From NCBI RefSeq assembly GCF_009754905.2, contig NZ_CP066775.1, forward strand, positions 248,001-312,000: a stretch of DNA of 64,000 nucleotides, read 5' to 3'. The position numbers and the translations under genes are program-made. Positions 37,442-46,027 of the stretch are shown here, one piece after another (positions within the stretch are counted from its first letter, which is position 1; every line of letters starts with the position of its first letter). The notes under the pieces were generated by a model. That model had not been told where the DNA came from. It saw only the letters and a program-made list of their open reading frames with translations, and ran no database searches. This DNA is from Mucilaginibacter ginkgonis (lineage in GTDB: Bacteria; Bacteroidota; Bacteroidia; Sphingobacteriales; Sphingobacteriaceae).

Positions 37442-37512
37442 AGTATGTTAGGAAAATGCTTCTCAAAAGTAGGATTTAATTCTGATATTAGTCCTCCCGT
37501 AAATTGATTGTA

Positions 37513-38109
37513 ATGCTGTTTAGCGAAGATGTTTTTAGGAGAAAAAGTGAGCTTGGCGGCAGCATTGAGGTAATATGCGGGTCTATGTTTTCGGGCAAAA
37601 CAGAAGAGCTGATCCGCAGAATAAAACGTGCGCAAATTGCCAGGCTAAGGGTAGAAATATTTAAGCCTAAGACAGACATCCGTTATGACGATACCGACGT
37701 GGTATCGCACGACAAAAATTCGATTCATTCCATTCCGGTTGACCATTCATCTGTGCTATTATTGATGGTGACAGATGATACAGATGTTGTTGGTATAGAT
37801 GAGGCCCAATTTTTCGACGACGAACTTCCCAACGTTTGCAATGTACTTGCCAACCGTGGCATACGTGTGATTGTCGCGGGTTTAGATATGGACTTCAAGG
37901 GGTTGCCATTCGGCCCCATGCCCGCTATAATGGCTATTGCAGAATCCATTACCAAAGTAAACGCTGTATGTGTAAAATGCGGTAACCCTGCCCTGTATTC
38001 GTACCGATTGGTGCCTAATGGTGCACGTGTTTTGCTTGGCGAAAAAGAGAGCTATGAGCCACGCTGCCGCAAGTGTTTCAACCTGGGCCCGTCGCTTGAT
38101 AATAAGTAG
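37513..38109 (+). CDS. tdk: Thymidine kinase
   Basis: This type II thymidine kinase salvages thymidine to dTMP. It has the P-loop [11 protein letters not shown], the Walker B-like DEAQFFDD and zinc-binding cysteines (CVKCG and CRKC). The C-terminal YEPRCRKCF is typical. The ATG at 37513 gives 198 aa; a TTG at 37504 is a weaker option. It is divergent from the gene at 37441. Confidence 0.95.
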   Translation: MLFSEDVFRRKSELGGSIEVICGSMFSGKTEELIRRIKRAQIARLRVEIFKPKTDIRYDDTDVVSHDKNSIHSIPVDHSSVLLLMVTDDTDVVGIDEAQFFDDELPNVCNVLANRGIRVIVAGLDMDFKGLPFGPMPAIMAIAESITKVNAVCVKCGNPALYSYRLVPNGARVLLGEKESYEPRCRKCFNLGPSLDNK

Positions 38110-38248
38110 GGCCCGTCAATGGTACAAATCTTAAAAATTCTTTAGAAAAAGTTTACCCTGGCAAACAAAATGCCGCATAACTGGTGTTATAGCATATTAA
38201 TAACAAGCGACTATTTGTAGCCTATACACTTACAGGGAATACACTGCC

Positions 38249-38617
38249 ATGTCTAAAAAACGAATACTACTAATTGAGGATGATAAAGACATAAGGGACA
38301 CCATAACCTTTGCCTTGCAAGGCGACTATGAGATAACCTCATCTGATAACGCCCGCATTTTGAAAAACCTGAGCGAGATAGACCCCCACCTGATCTTGCT
38401 TGACAACTGGCTTACCGATTGGAAGAGTGATGCCAACGGGCAGCAATTAAGTAAAGAGATCAAAAGCAACCCGGCTACAAGTCATTACCCGGTAGTTATT
38501 GTTTCGGCAGTGAGCAACATAAAAGAGACGGCAGACGCCGGACTTTCTGACGGATACCTTAAAAAACCCTTCGAACTTAAAGAGCTGGAAGCAATAGTAA
38601 AAAAACATATAAGGTAG
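38249..38617 (+). CDS. Stand-alone response-regulator receiver protein
   Basis: This 122-aa CheY-like protein has no output domain. It has the acidic pair Asp11-Asp12 (IEDDKDI), phosphoacceptor Asp52 (LILLDNW), the Ser/Thr site region (VVIVSAVS) and the conserved Lys in YLKKPFEL. It probably works as a phosphotransfer partner of an unlinked kinase. No kinase gene is adjacent. It is the last ordinary gene before tRNA-Lys. Confidence 0.9.
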   Translation: MSKKRILLIEDDKDIRDTITFALQGDYEITSSDNARILKNLSEIDPHLILLDNWLTDWKSDANGQQLSKEIKSNPATSHYPVVIVSAVSNIKETADAGLSDGYLKKPFELKELEAIVKKHIR

Positions 38618-38671
38618 AAATCAGCTATTTACAGCGCGATTTTTGTGCTTTTATGTTTTTTGAAAATTATG

Positions 38672-38703
38672 GTTGCAGATAAAGGCCGATAACCCTATAT
38701 TTG
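38672..38703 (+). promoter_or_regulatory. Promoter of tRNA-Lys
   Basis: GTTG (38672-38675) and TATATTTG (38696-38703) are 20 bases apart, which matches the Bacteroidota -33 / -7 promoter. The start point would lie near 38709, some 20 bp before the mature tRNA. Confidence 0.65.
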
Positions 38704-38728
38704 CACCACTTTATCGGAAACGATAAAT

Positions 38729-38801
38729 GATTCCGTAGCTCAGCCGGTAGAGCATAACACTTTTAATGTTGGGGTCCTGGGTTCGAGTCCCAGCGGGATC
38801 A
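38729..38801 (+). tRNA. tRNA-Lys (anticodon TTT)
   Basis: A complete cloverleaf is visible. The acceptor GATTCCG pairs with CGGGATC (one T-G), the D arm is GCTC/GAGC, the anticodon stem TAACA/TGTTG has loop CTTTTAA, and the T arm CTGGG/CCCAG has loop TTCGAGT. The discriminator is A and CCA is not encoded. It has a good promoter upstream and a terminator downstream. The tyrosine recombinase gene 237 bp later suggests that the 3' end is an integration site. Confidence 0.97.
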
Positions 38802-38822
38802 CGGAAAGATCATCAAAGTAAT

Positions 38823-38851
38823 AAAGGCTTCTTGAAAAAGAGGCCTTTTTT
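38823..38851 (+). terminator. Terminator after tRNA-Lys
   Basis: AAAGGCTTCTT and AAGAGGCCTTT (one wobble pair) form a stem followed by T residues. A small perfect palindrome (TGCGTT-AA-AACGCA, 38851-38864) follows immediately. Confidence 0.8.
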
Positions 38852-38923
38852 GCGTTAAAACGCAATTTTCTCAAATATTTCAATACAAGTAAGCACAACC
38901 GAATACAACCAAAAAGGTACTCT

Positions 38924-38965
38924 ATTCGGTACTCATTTGTTTTTTCAGAAATTTGAGTACCGAAT
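38924..38965. repeat. Perfect 12-bp inverted repeat upstream of the integrase gene
   Basis: ATTCGGTACTCA (38924-38935) and TGAGTACCGAAT (38954-38965) are exact reverse complements with an 18-base spacer. A further direct copy of GGTACTC lies at 38916-38922. Located between the tRNA terminator and the integrase start, it could be a recombinase or excision-factor binding site, or an operator of the integrase gene. Confidence 0.75.
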
Positions 38966-39037
38966 CAATCTGACTTTAATATGTATCTGTTTGATTTACA
39001 GTTTATTGGGCCATGTATCACAAAAAAGGAAATGGTT

Positions 39038-40282
39038 ATGAAAGTAAATGAAGATCTGTCAATTTTATTTTGGCTTAAACACGAGAAAGGAACGAAAGAT
39101 GGCAAAGTGCCCATCTATGTTAGAATTACGGTTAAAGGCAGGCGGGACAATTTTTCTTCGGGTAAAAAACTGCTTCCAGAGTATTGGAATGATAAGCTTG
39201 AAAAAGTTGCGAAAGCATGTCCGGACGCCAATCTCATTAACAGCTATATAACAAAGACTAGAGCTGACATAGAAAAATGCTACAACCAATTATCGGTGAC
39301 AAATAATATCACTACGGCTGCAATGGTTAAGGAACTTTACATGCCAAAACAAGCAACTAAGCATACTCTGATGAAGGCTTTCGATGCCCACAACGGAGAG
39401 TTTGAAGAGCGTATTTCAAAGGGTAAAGGGTCAATAGGCACTTTAAAGCGTTACGAGCGATTAAGAAACAAGGTGATTGACTTCCTAGGTAAAAAATATA
39501 AACACACGGATATAAATTTGGATGATATTCAGTATTCAACCGCGGCAGACTTTTACCATTATTTGATCATGCAAGACATTGACGATAATGCAGCGTTTAA
39601 GTACGTTAAGACCCTAAAGCAAGTTGTTAAAAAAGCTGTTGACAAGGGATGGATTAAGCATAGTCCGATCAATGGTTTCAAGTGCCCTTATAATGACCCG
39701 GACAGGGAATATTTAGAAATGCATGAAATAATTTCCATGTATAACAAGCATATTCCTAACGACCGGCTTTCAGAGGTAAGGGATGCCTATATATTCTGTT
39801 GCTTTACGGGTTATGCCTATGAAACAGTTTATAACCTCGAACCAGGAAATATTTTTCGAGGCTTAAATGGAAGATTTTGGATTACAAAAGAAAGAGCCAA
39901 AACAGGTTCTGAAGAAACCGTGCCACTTTTGCCAATTGCATTGGAAATTATTGAGAAATATAAAAGCCATCCTTATTGCACCGATAACAACAAGTTGCTT
40001 CCTGTTAATTGTAACCAACGCTATAATTCATATCTGAAAGAAGTTGCTAACATCTGTAACATCAATAAACATTTAACAACCCATACTGCCCGACACACTT
40101 TTGCTACAACAGTTACACTTGAGAACGACGTGCCGATCGAAACAGTTAGTAAGATGCTTGGTCATAAAGACTTACGAACAACTCAAATATATGCCAAGAT
40201 TACTAAACTTAAAATCAGTAATAATATGGCTGACCTCGAAAGCAAATTATTTAATAAAGTTGGGCAACTAAATGGCGTTTGA
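39038..40282 (+). CDS. Tyrosine recombinase / integrase of the CTnDOT-like type
   Basis: The protein has an N-terminal arm domain (SILFWLKHEKG, with GKVPIYVRITVKG), a SAM-like core-binding domain (about 105-205) and a catalytic domain. Catalytic residues visible are His349, Arg352 (HTARH), His376 (LGHKD) and the nucleophile Tyr385 (QIYAKI), with a Lys in TKERAKTG. The usual first Arg is absent: FTGYAYETVYNL has Ala in that place, as IntDOT has Ser. AAGGAAA at about 39026-39032 is placed correctly for ATG 39038, so the longer reading from 38981 is unlikely. It probably inserted this region at tRNA-Lys. Confidence 0.9.
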   Translation: MKVNEDLSILFWLKHEKGTKDGKVPIYVRITVKGRRDNFSSGKKLLPEYWNDKLEKVAKACPDANLINSYITKTRADIEKCYNQLSVTNNITTAAMVKELYMPKQATKHTLMKAFDAHNGEFEERISKGKGSIGTLKRYERLRNKVIDFLGKKYKHTDINLDDIQYSTAADFYHYLIMQDIDDNAAFKYVKTLKQVVKKAVDKGWIKHSPINGFKCPYNDPDREYLEMHEIISMYNKHIPNDRLSEVRDAYIFCCFTGYAYETVYNLEPGNIFRGLNGRFWITKERAKTGSEETVPLLPIALEIIEKYKSHPYCTDNNKLLPVNCNQRYNSYLKEVANICNINKHLTTHTARHTFATTVTLENDVPIETVSKMLGHKDLRTTQIYAKITKLKISNNMADLESKLFNKVGQLNGV

Positions 40283-40378
40283 GTAAATATGTGATAACAA
40301 TTTGCAATCCTAATTTTTTCCAAAACACTTAAATAAGAAATAATAACTACTATACCAACAACTCCATACGAGATCATC

Positions 40379-40873
40379 ATGAACAAAATCTTTTTCATAG
40401 GAGGTCAGAAGGTAATATTAGATAGCGACTTGGCAGAATTGTACGGTGTGGAAACGAGAAGATTAAATGAACAGGTTGCAAGGAATACTGATCGGTACTC
40501 CGACGATTTTATGTTCAGGTCAAATGAAAAAGAGTTTGAAGGTTTGATGTCGCAAAGTGCGACATTAAAGAGGGAGGGCATAAAAAAACTGCCCTAAGTG
40601 TTTACTGAACATGGCGTGTTATTGTTATCCAGCGTGTTAACCAGTAAACAAGTTATTCAAGTGAATATACAGGTAATGAGAATATTTACCCGTATACGTC
40701 TAATGATTTTCGATAACACTGAACTGCGCTTAGAAATTGAGAAAATTAAAACCAAATTGGATAATCAGGATAAAAATATGAAAATTGTATTTGTTTATTT
40801 AGATGAGCTGATTGAGAGCAAAAAAGTTCAAAAATCTCGAAAACGAATTGGTTTTAAATTTGATGAGTTGTAA
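40379..40873 (+). pseudogene. ORF6N-domain (phage KilA-N-like) DNA-binding protein gene with an internal stop
   Basis: The first part reads IFFIGGQKVILDSDLAELYGVETRRLNEQVARN in part (DSDLAELYGV, RLNEQV, DRYSDDFMF), the ORF6N domain of phage antirepressor-type proteins. After KKLP there is TAA at 40595-40597. The same frame continues with VFTEHGVLLLSSVLTSKQ, exactly as in intact relatives, where Tyr is usual before VFTE. One base change (TAC/TAT to TAA) therefore explains the break. The C-terminal part has a coiled coil. It may be decayed, or a sequencing error. Confidence 0.82.
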
Positions 40874-41640
40874 TAATCAACCTAAAATCATTATTTCAAG
40901 AACGAGATAATCATTTGGGAATAAAAGGCTATCTGTTCTTTACTGTAGAGCCCGGCCAGGTAGAAAAAATAAATTGCGACCATTGTCTTCTTTATCGTGT
41001 TGGCACTGACGATAAAAGATTCGGTATTCTCTGTCGTTTGCCTGTGCATATATCAATTTAACACCAATTTGTTCAAACATAAGAAGTGTGATCAATTGCT
41101 GGAGGTGCCAGACATTTTGAATGATGGTCGTAATGCTTACCAGATGAAAATAGTTAAGCCGAAAAGCGTGTCCTGCGCAATTTCTGTTTCACGAACATTG
41201 ATCTGAGGAAAATTGTTCCAGAAGCTAATCGTACTGTTGATATTGTCATTGATTTTAAAGGCGATATCATCTGGTTTTTATAGCTCACTGGTAGGCATCT
41301 TTTGGCCTCATATTCAAGCTATGTCCCAGATGTTTACCCAATCCTCCAAACCGTCAAAAGAATGTGTATACTTTCAAAAAACTCGTTTTCACCGCTGGAA
41401 ATATAGGTTCCAAAGACGATTTATGCAGCATAAAATTAGCGGTTTGTATGCCGCTCCAAAAGAGCTGATTTTAAGCCGGTTACAACCGAAAAGGCTCAGG
41501 GGCTGTCCCTTTGTATACGTACACCAAATGGTATAACCGGCAGTTCAAAGAAAAGTTGGAGAAATCCATGTTGGGAGCCGAAGACAGTAATAGTCTTGGG
41601 GAAGCATTCGAGCCAAAGAATAGCTGTCCGTTAAAATGCT
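40874..41640 (+). pseudogene. Decayed coding sequence of unknown family
   Basis: No intact gene is present, but protein-like stretches appear in changing frames on the plus strand: one near 40900-41060 (VEPGQVEKINCDHC), one near 41180-41280 (NIDLRKIVPEAN) and one near 41480-41640 (VPLYTYTKWYNRQFKEK), the last ending at a stop at 41640. This fits a gene with several frameshifts. I do not recognise the family. Two intermediate open frames (40997-41206, 41213-41536) mix these pieces and are not credible genes. Confidence 0.4.
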
Positions 41641-41798
41641 AATCAGGAAATTCGGGTAAGAACCAAAATCCGTTAATATTTTCTTCATTAATCATCGATC
41701 ACTTTTACATACGGGTTTTCATTAAACATCAACCATTCTTTATAAACTCGGCTGTATCTGAATTCTATTCCCGGAATCTTACACTGGAAAAATTGACA

Positions 41799-42017
41799 TC
41801 ACCCGAACTTGTCTTTAGCAAAAGAATTCAATGCTCTATCATAATCAGTGAAGTCTTCGTTCGCTTGACGATTGCCGCGTATCCAGTAATTGATGCCTTG
41901 ATAAATCATGAGGTAAGAACCATAGAACAATGCGTAACTTATAAAGCTATGTTTACCAATAGCCATATAAGTTGCTGTAACAAGAATAATCAAGGCGACA
42001 TTTGCTAAGTAAGACAT
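41799..42017 (-). CDS. Small membrane protein, unknown
   Basis: This 72-aa protein has two hydrophobic segments: VALIILVTATYMAIG and ISYALFYGSYLMIYQGINYW. A polar tail follows (RGNRQANEDFTDYDRALNSF). No family is recognised. It is isolated between a decayed region and the AraC gene and reads opposite to both, so confidence is limited. Confidence 0.5.
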   Translation of the reverse strand: MSYLANVALIILVTATYMAIGKHSFISYALFYGSYLMIYQGINYWIRGNRQANEDFTDYDRALNSFAKDKFG

Positions 42018-42128
42018 GGTGACTTGATGCGTTTATTGAAGGTATTAAAATAATCCATAAGCCTACTTGCCTCTCCACTTTCTATTGCTACAACAGGATA
42101 AGGCAAGCTATATTTATTTTACTATCAG

Positions 42129-42136
42129 TATCTTTG
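42129..42136 (+). promoter_or_regulatory. Likely -7 promoter element of the AraC gene
   Basis: TATCTTTG matches TAnnTTTG, 13 bp before the ATG at 42150. No clear TTTG at the -33 distance is seen. It implies a very short leader. Confidence 0.45.
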
Positions 42137-42149
42137 GTCAACACAGAAC

Positions 42150-42923
42150 ATGCGATACGAACTTGTAAAGCCGTGTGCAAGATTGGCACCATACGTTAAG
42201 CACTTTGCTATCTCTGAGAATGAAAGCGAGCAATCTTACAATGTGTTGCCAGATACCTCGCTGGTCATGGGATTTCAATATCGGGGCGCACTAAGTCATG
42301 TCGAAGGTGACGTCCAGCGACCATTGGCACAAAATGGCATTACTGGTATACTTGATGCATGCAGAGTCTTTAAGAATGTTTCCGATACACGTTCCATATT
42401 AGTAGTTTTCAACGAAGCTGGCGCAAGTCAGTTCATAGCTGAGCCATTGCAAAAGTTGTATTCACAAAGTCTATCCTTGAATGATCTGGTTAAGGACTAT
42501 CATTTAAGTCTTGTTCAGGAACAGCTATTGGAGAGTAGCGGCGACGTTCAGCGACTTGCTTGTATAGAGCAGTTCCTACTAACGAATATGACCGGCAGGG
42601 AAGCAGACAAATTGGTTGAGGCTGCTATTGATCTGATCGACAATTCACAAGGCACTATCCGTATTGAAGCTATGGCTAGACAACTTAATACAAGTTTAAG
42701 TCCGCTTGAGAAACGATTCAGGGCGATCGTTGGAACAACGCCGAAGAAGTATGCGACAATAGTTAGAATGAAACGTATGCTCCAGGCTTTAGAGATCAAT
42801 GATAAGCAAAAGGCAGATTACCTTTTAGACTTCTACGACCAGTCCCACTTCATACACCAGTTCAAGAAGTTTACATCCTTAACGCCACAACAGTATTACA
42901 AACAGTACAGAAAGGCTGATTGA
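42150..42923 (+). CDS. AraC-family transcriptional regulator
   Basis: The 257-aa protein has an N-terminal DUF6597-like domain (KPCARLAPYVKHFAISEN) and two C-terminal helix-turn-helix units. The first is TIRIEAMARQLNTSLSPLEKRFRA in part (AMARQLNTS, LEKRFR); the second is around YDQSHFIHQFKKFTSLTPQQY. It likely controls a nearby gene in response to an unknown signal; the DUF1398 gene follows 66 bp later. Confidence 0.88.
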   Translation: MRYELVKPCARLAPYVKHFAISENESEQSYNVLPDTSLVMGFQYRGALSHVEGDVQRPLAQNGITGILDACRVFKNVSDTRSILVVFNEAGASQFIAEPLQKLYSQSLSLNDLVKDYHLSLVQEQLLESSGDVQRLACIEQFLLTNMTGREADKLVEAAIDLIDNSQGTIRIEAMARQLNTSLSPLEKRFRAIVGTTPKKYATIVRMKRMLQALEINDKQKADYLLDFYDQSHFIHQFKKFTSLTPQQYYKQYRKAD

Positions 42924-42989
42924 AAAACGATTTTTTACAATCGTGCCATAACGAGACAGACTACCTTCGCTGGACATAACAAACACAAC

Positions 42990-43388
42990 ATGTTCACATT
43001 AGAAGAATTAAAAGCGGCCCATGCAAGGGTTAAAACTGGTGCAGATTTTCCAAATTACATCCAAGAGATTAAGAAATTAGGTTTAGCAACATATGAATTT
43101 ATTGTAAGTGATGGTTCGACTAACTATTACTCACAAGGGGGATATTGCATAAAAGGGGAAGCCATTTATCCAGCGTTACGTATCGCGAAAGCGTCATCGA
43201 TTCAAGACGTTGAGCACGCTATATCAATCCATCAGCAGGGACAGACAGACTTTATGACGTTTTGTAAGCAGGTTGCAGATGCGGGAGTTGAAAAATGGAT
43301 TATTGACACAAACAACATGCTTTGCACTTATTTAGATTGTTCAGGTACAATACTGATTGCAGAGCCGATACCGGAAGGCGCTTATTAA
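42990..43388 (+). CDS. DUF1398-family protein
   Basis: The 132-aa protein matches DUF1398 along its length: AHARVKTGADFPNYIQEIKKLG, quoted here as TGADFPNYIQEIKKLG, and a C-terminal VEKWIIDTNNMLCTYLD. The family (YbcV-type, sometimes called a phage envelope protein) has no known activity. It follows the AraC gene and may be its target. DUF1398 genes are often found with AraC-type regulators in Bacteroidota. Confidence 0.87.
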   Translation: MFTLEELKAAHARVKTGADFPNYIQEIKKLGLATYEFIVSDGSTNYYSQGGYCIKGEAIYPALRIAKASSIQDVEHAISIHQQGQTDFMTFCKQVADAGVEKWIIDTNNMLCTYLDCSGTILIAEPIPEGAY

Positions 43389-44045
43389 TCAGCAGTATAA
43401 TTCCATTACCGCAAGCCTATGCTATTCAATCCCAAAGAAGCTGTTTACAGGGAATGAATAGCTTTGCCTGTGGCCGTGTCGCAAAGGCCATATCCTACAT
43501 GGTACAATAGCATTACGCTCCTTAAATGCAACAAAGCTAACGCCAGGTGTGGTTAAGCTTCGTTAATCCTGCCGGCACGTCTTACTTAACTGCAATCCCA
43601 GTACTCATGCACATTTTTTATTTACTTAACTTCATATTAGACACCCTGTAAATAAAATGTGCGCTTTCCATTCCATAGCAACCTTTCATAAGCTTTGCTC
43701 CCGCAAATGACGTTGCTTCATATTCGCTTTCTCTGCATTTACAAACCTTTCCCTTGTGCTGCGTTTATCACTTGGTTTGGCAACCAGGTGAACTTGCAAC
43801 GATCATGATATGTAAATGTAATCGCTCATCATAATTTTAGCTCGCCTGCTTCCTCGCAAATGGCTTCAGCCTTGTCACACCTTCTGTTGCCACCACATGC
43901 CTTATAAGTCAAAAGCTGCGGCCAAGCCTTTGTGAAGCATTCTGTGAATCAGCTTTGTAGCTTTCTCTTCACAGACCATTTGCTCTACTCGCATCACGCT
44001 CGCAGAGTTTATGTATCTTTATCAAACTAACAATTTTAATTAAAG
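43389..44045. other. 657-bp region without a recognisable gene
   Basis: Only short frames with no protein-like pattern are seen. Short direct and inverted words (AAGCTT, GCTTCG, CTTTG) recur, but no clean hairpin, tRNA or promoter pair was found. A TATCTTTA box just before 44046 is a poor -7 match for the defence genes. The region could hold a small RNA or be old debris. Confidence 0.4.
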
Positions 44046-44867
44046 ATGAACATCTCTGCATTGGTTATTAATCCGCTTGCAAAGTTTATTTGTGGTGACA
44101 CCAATGAAGCACCCTACATGACTGGAACAACACTTGTCGAGTTCTTTAGGCGTTATGGATTTCAGGATAATTATGAATCAGGATTTCCATCTAGATGGGT
44201 TTACACTGAAGAGAAAGTTAAAAGCCTTAATGGAACAACCATATTAGAAGATGTACTCATAGATGTGCTAGATTCCAGACGATATCTGTTTGCTAAAGTA
44301 AGTTTTGAACATGCAATACATGCAGTCAACAACATTCTAAAGTTTGATGGGTATATGGTTGTTTTAGAGAATGACAAAGTTATTATTAAAGGAACTCAGA
44401 TAGCCGCAGTAGAATCTAAGATAGCAGTGGCAATCGATCATAGATTCATCTTTGATCAAATAATTAAAGCTACTGAGAAGGTGAATAACGGTGATTATAG
44501 TGGAGCAATAACTAACGCTAGAAGTCTGATTGAAGCAGTATGTATCGATATCATAGAGAAGAAGGAAGCCATTGAAGTTAGAAATGACGGCAACGTAGAT
44601 AGCCTATGGGCAAGAACTAAGAAAGCTCTTAAGCTTGACCTGAAAGACAAGACGGATCTACCTGAAAGCATATTTCAAATACTTGGTGGTATTGATACAG
44701 CGGTTAAGGGCTTCGCAGGTCTTAGCAACAATGCTTCTGATCGTCATGCTACTAAATTCAAAACTCGTAAGCATCATGCCAGGCTTGCTGTTAACCTTTC
44801 TTTAGCGATTGCAGACTTTCTATTCGAAAGTATGGAATATCAAAGCTCCAATAGTAACGCAACGTGA
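44046..44867 (+). CDS. Abortive-infection family protein with C-terminal Abi_C domain
   Basis: The 273-aa protein has an N-terminal region (1-125; TGTTLVEFFRRYGF, SGFPSRWVYTEEK) followed by an Abi_C domain: NNGDYSGAITNARSLIEAVCIDI in part (AITNARSLIEAV), GLSNNASDRHATKF and HHARLAVNLSLAIADFL. Abi_C proteins stop phage spread by shutting down the infected cell and resemble HEPN helical bundles. The RNK...H type motif of many relatives is here SNN...RH, so the active site may differ. It is 27 bp before the Lit-like protease gene, so they are probably one operon. Confidence 0.83.
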   Translation: MNISALVINPLAKFICGDTNEAPYMTGTTLVEFFRRYGFQDNYESGFPSRWVYTEEKVKSLNGTTILEDVLIDVLDSRRYLFAKVSFEHAIHAVNNILKFDGYMVVLENDKVIIKGTQIAAVESKIAVAIDHRFIFDQIIKATEKVNNGDYSGAITNARSLIEAVCIDIIEKKEAIEVRNDGNVDSLWARTKKALKLDLKDKTDLPESIFQILGGIDTAVKGFAGLSNNASDRHATKFKTRKHHARLAVNLSLAIADFLFESMEYQSSNSNAT

Positions 44868-44894
44868 GTATTTAATACTATCGATCATAAGAAT

Positions 44895-45881
44895 ATGATA
44901 ACACAAGAACTCGTCACTGATCCATATGAGCGTTTGTATAACAACCTTAAAAGATCTTTCGAGTCAGATGCGGATGGATTACCACCGTTAACGATTAAGT
45001 ACATTCGAGAAAATAAAATTTCTATTGGCATCGATAGTTATAGTCAAAACTTTGCTTTTCCAAATGTCAATTTGCTTACGAAAACCATTATGGTAAATCA
45101 AGCATATCTAGGTTTTGTTTGGTGTTGTTCTTATTTCTTACTTGGAGTGAGCATCCTTGCCACTGAAACTTCTAATGAAAATGTGCAAGTTTTGAAATTC
45201 GATCATAGGGACGATTATGTTGAAATGAAGAAGGTTTTCAACTGGGGACAATCGCTTGTCTCAGGACTAAAAGTATGGCCTAAGGATATGGTAAGTCCTG
45301 TTGACGAACTTGCACTTGCCATTCAGGCGAATGCTTTAACCACATATACATTATCTTATGTTTTATATCATGAATTAGCGCACTTAATTCTTCATTCTAA
45401 TTCTTTAGAATTTATTAAGATGGTTAAATCAGAAGGCTACAAGATGTCTCATGAAGACCGTCGACGGTCACGTAATATGGAACTTCAAGCTGACGACTTC
45501 GCTTTGATGTGTATAACAAGAACTAATAAGAATACAGATCAGGCTTTTGGTAGGTTCCTTGGCGCAATTGTAGCACATTTGACATCTATTTTAAGCGCAC
45601 ATAACGGAGACGTGAGAGGAGGTAAAATGCATCCTGATTCAGATGAACGGCTCAAACGAATAACCAAGCAATGCAACCTTTCTGACGATGATAGAATGTT
45701 TCTTAACCTAACAAAAGGAATAGGTTTACAACTCTACTTGGCGATAAATGATGTATTCTTTACAGATGCAATACCGTTGAGCACAATTCACAACGATTTC
45801 GATAGTCTTGAGTTAGATATATCTAGACTCATTGATGATCTAAAAGGTAGATATAATCTCTATTCAAAGCCCAGGCAATAA
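44895..45881 (+). CDS. Lit-like (peptidase U49) HExxH metalloprotease
   Basis: This 328-aa soluble protein has the zinc motif His159-Glu160-Leu-Ala-His163 in LYHELAHLILHS. A likely third ligand is Glu196 in MELQADDFAL. A late HPDSDERL motif is typical of the Lit/U49 group and related defence proteases. Lit of Escherichia coli cleaves EF-Tu during T4 infection and kills the host. Length and motif position fit that group, but sequence identity cannot be judged here. An M48- or M78-type protease is the alternative. It directly follows the Abi_C gene. Confidence 0.72.
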   Translation: MITQELVTDPYERLYNNLKRSFESDADGLPPLTIKYIRENKISIGIDSYSQNFAFPNVNLLTKTIMVNQAYLGFVWCCSYFLLGVSILATETSNENVQVLKFDHRDDYVEMKKVFNWGQSLVSGLKVWPKDMVSPVDELALAIQANALTTYTLSYVLYHELAHLILHSNSLEFIKMVKSEGYKMSHEDRRRSRNMELQADDFALMCITRTNKNTDQAFGRFLGAIVAHLTSILSAHNGDVRGGKMHPDSDERLKRITKQCNLSDDDRMFLNLTKGIGLQLYLAINDVFFTDAIPLSTIHNDFDSLELDISRLIDDLKGRYNLYSKPRQ

Positions 45882-46027
45882 CCACCAACTCGCAACCCAC
45901 TTCGTTTTTCTGCATTGGTTTGTACGGCTCGATAAATCGAAAAATTAATATGATTAAAATTATTTATGTATCATTGTTTAGGTTGAATTTTAAGTCTGAT
46001 ATACAATGCCTTACCTAAACGCGCAGA

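Noticed and set aside
40997..41536. Two plus-strand frames of 69 and 107 residues
   Set aside because: They join unrelated pieces of a decayed gene; protein-like signal shifts between frames and neither has a credible start or family.
43389..44045. Possible retron or CRISPR-type non-coding RNA upstream of the defence genes
   Set aside because: No reverse transcriptase, no regularly spaced repeats and no convincing long stem were seen.
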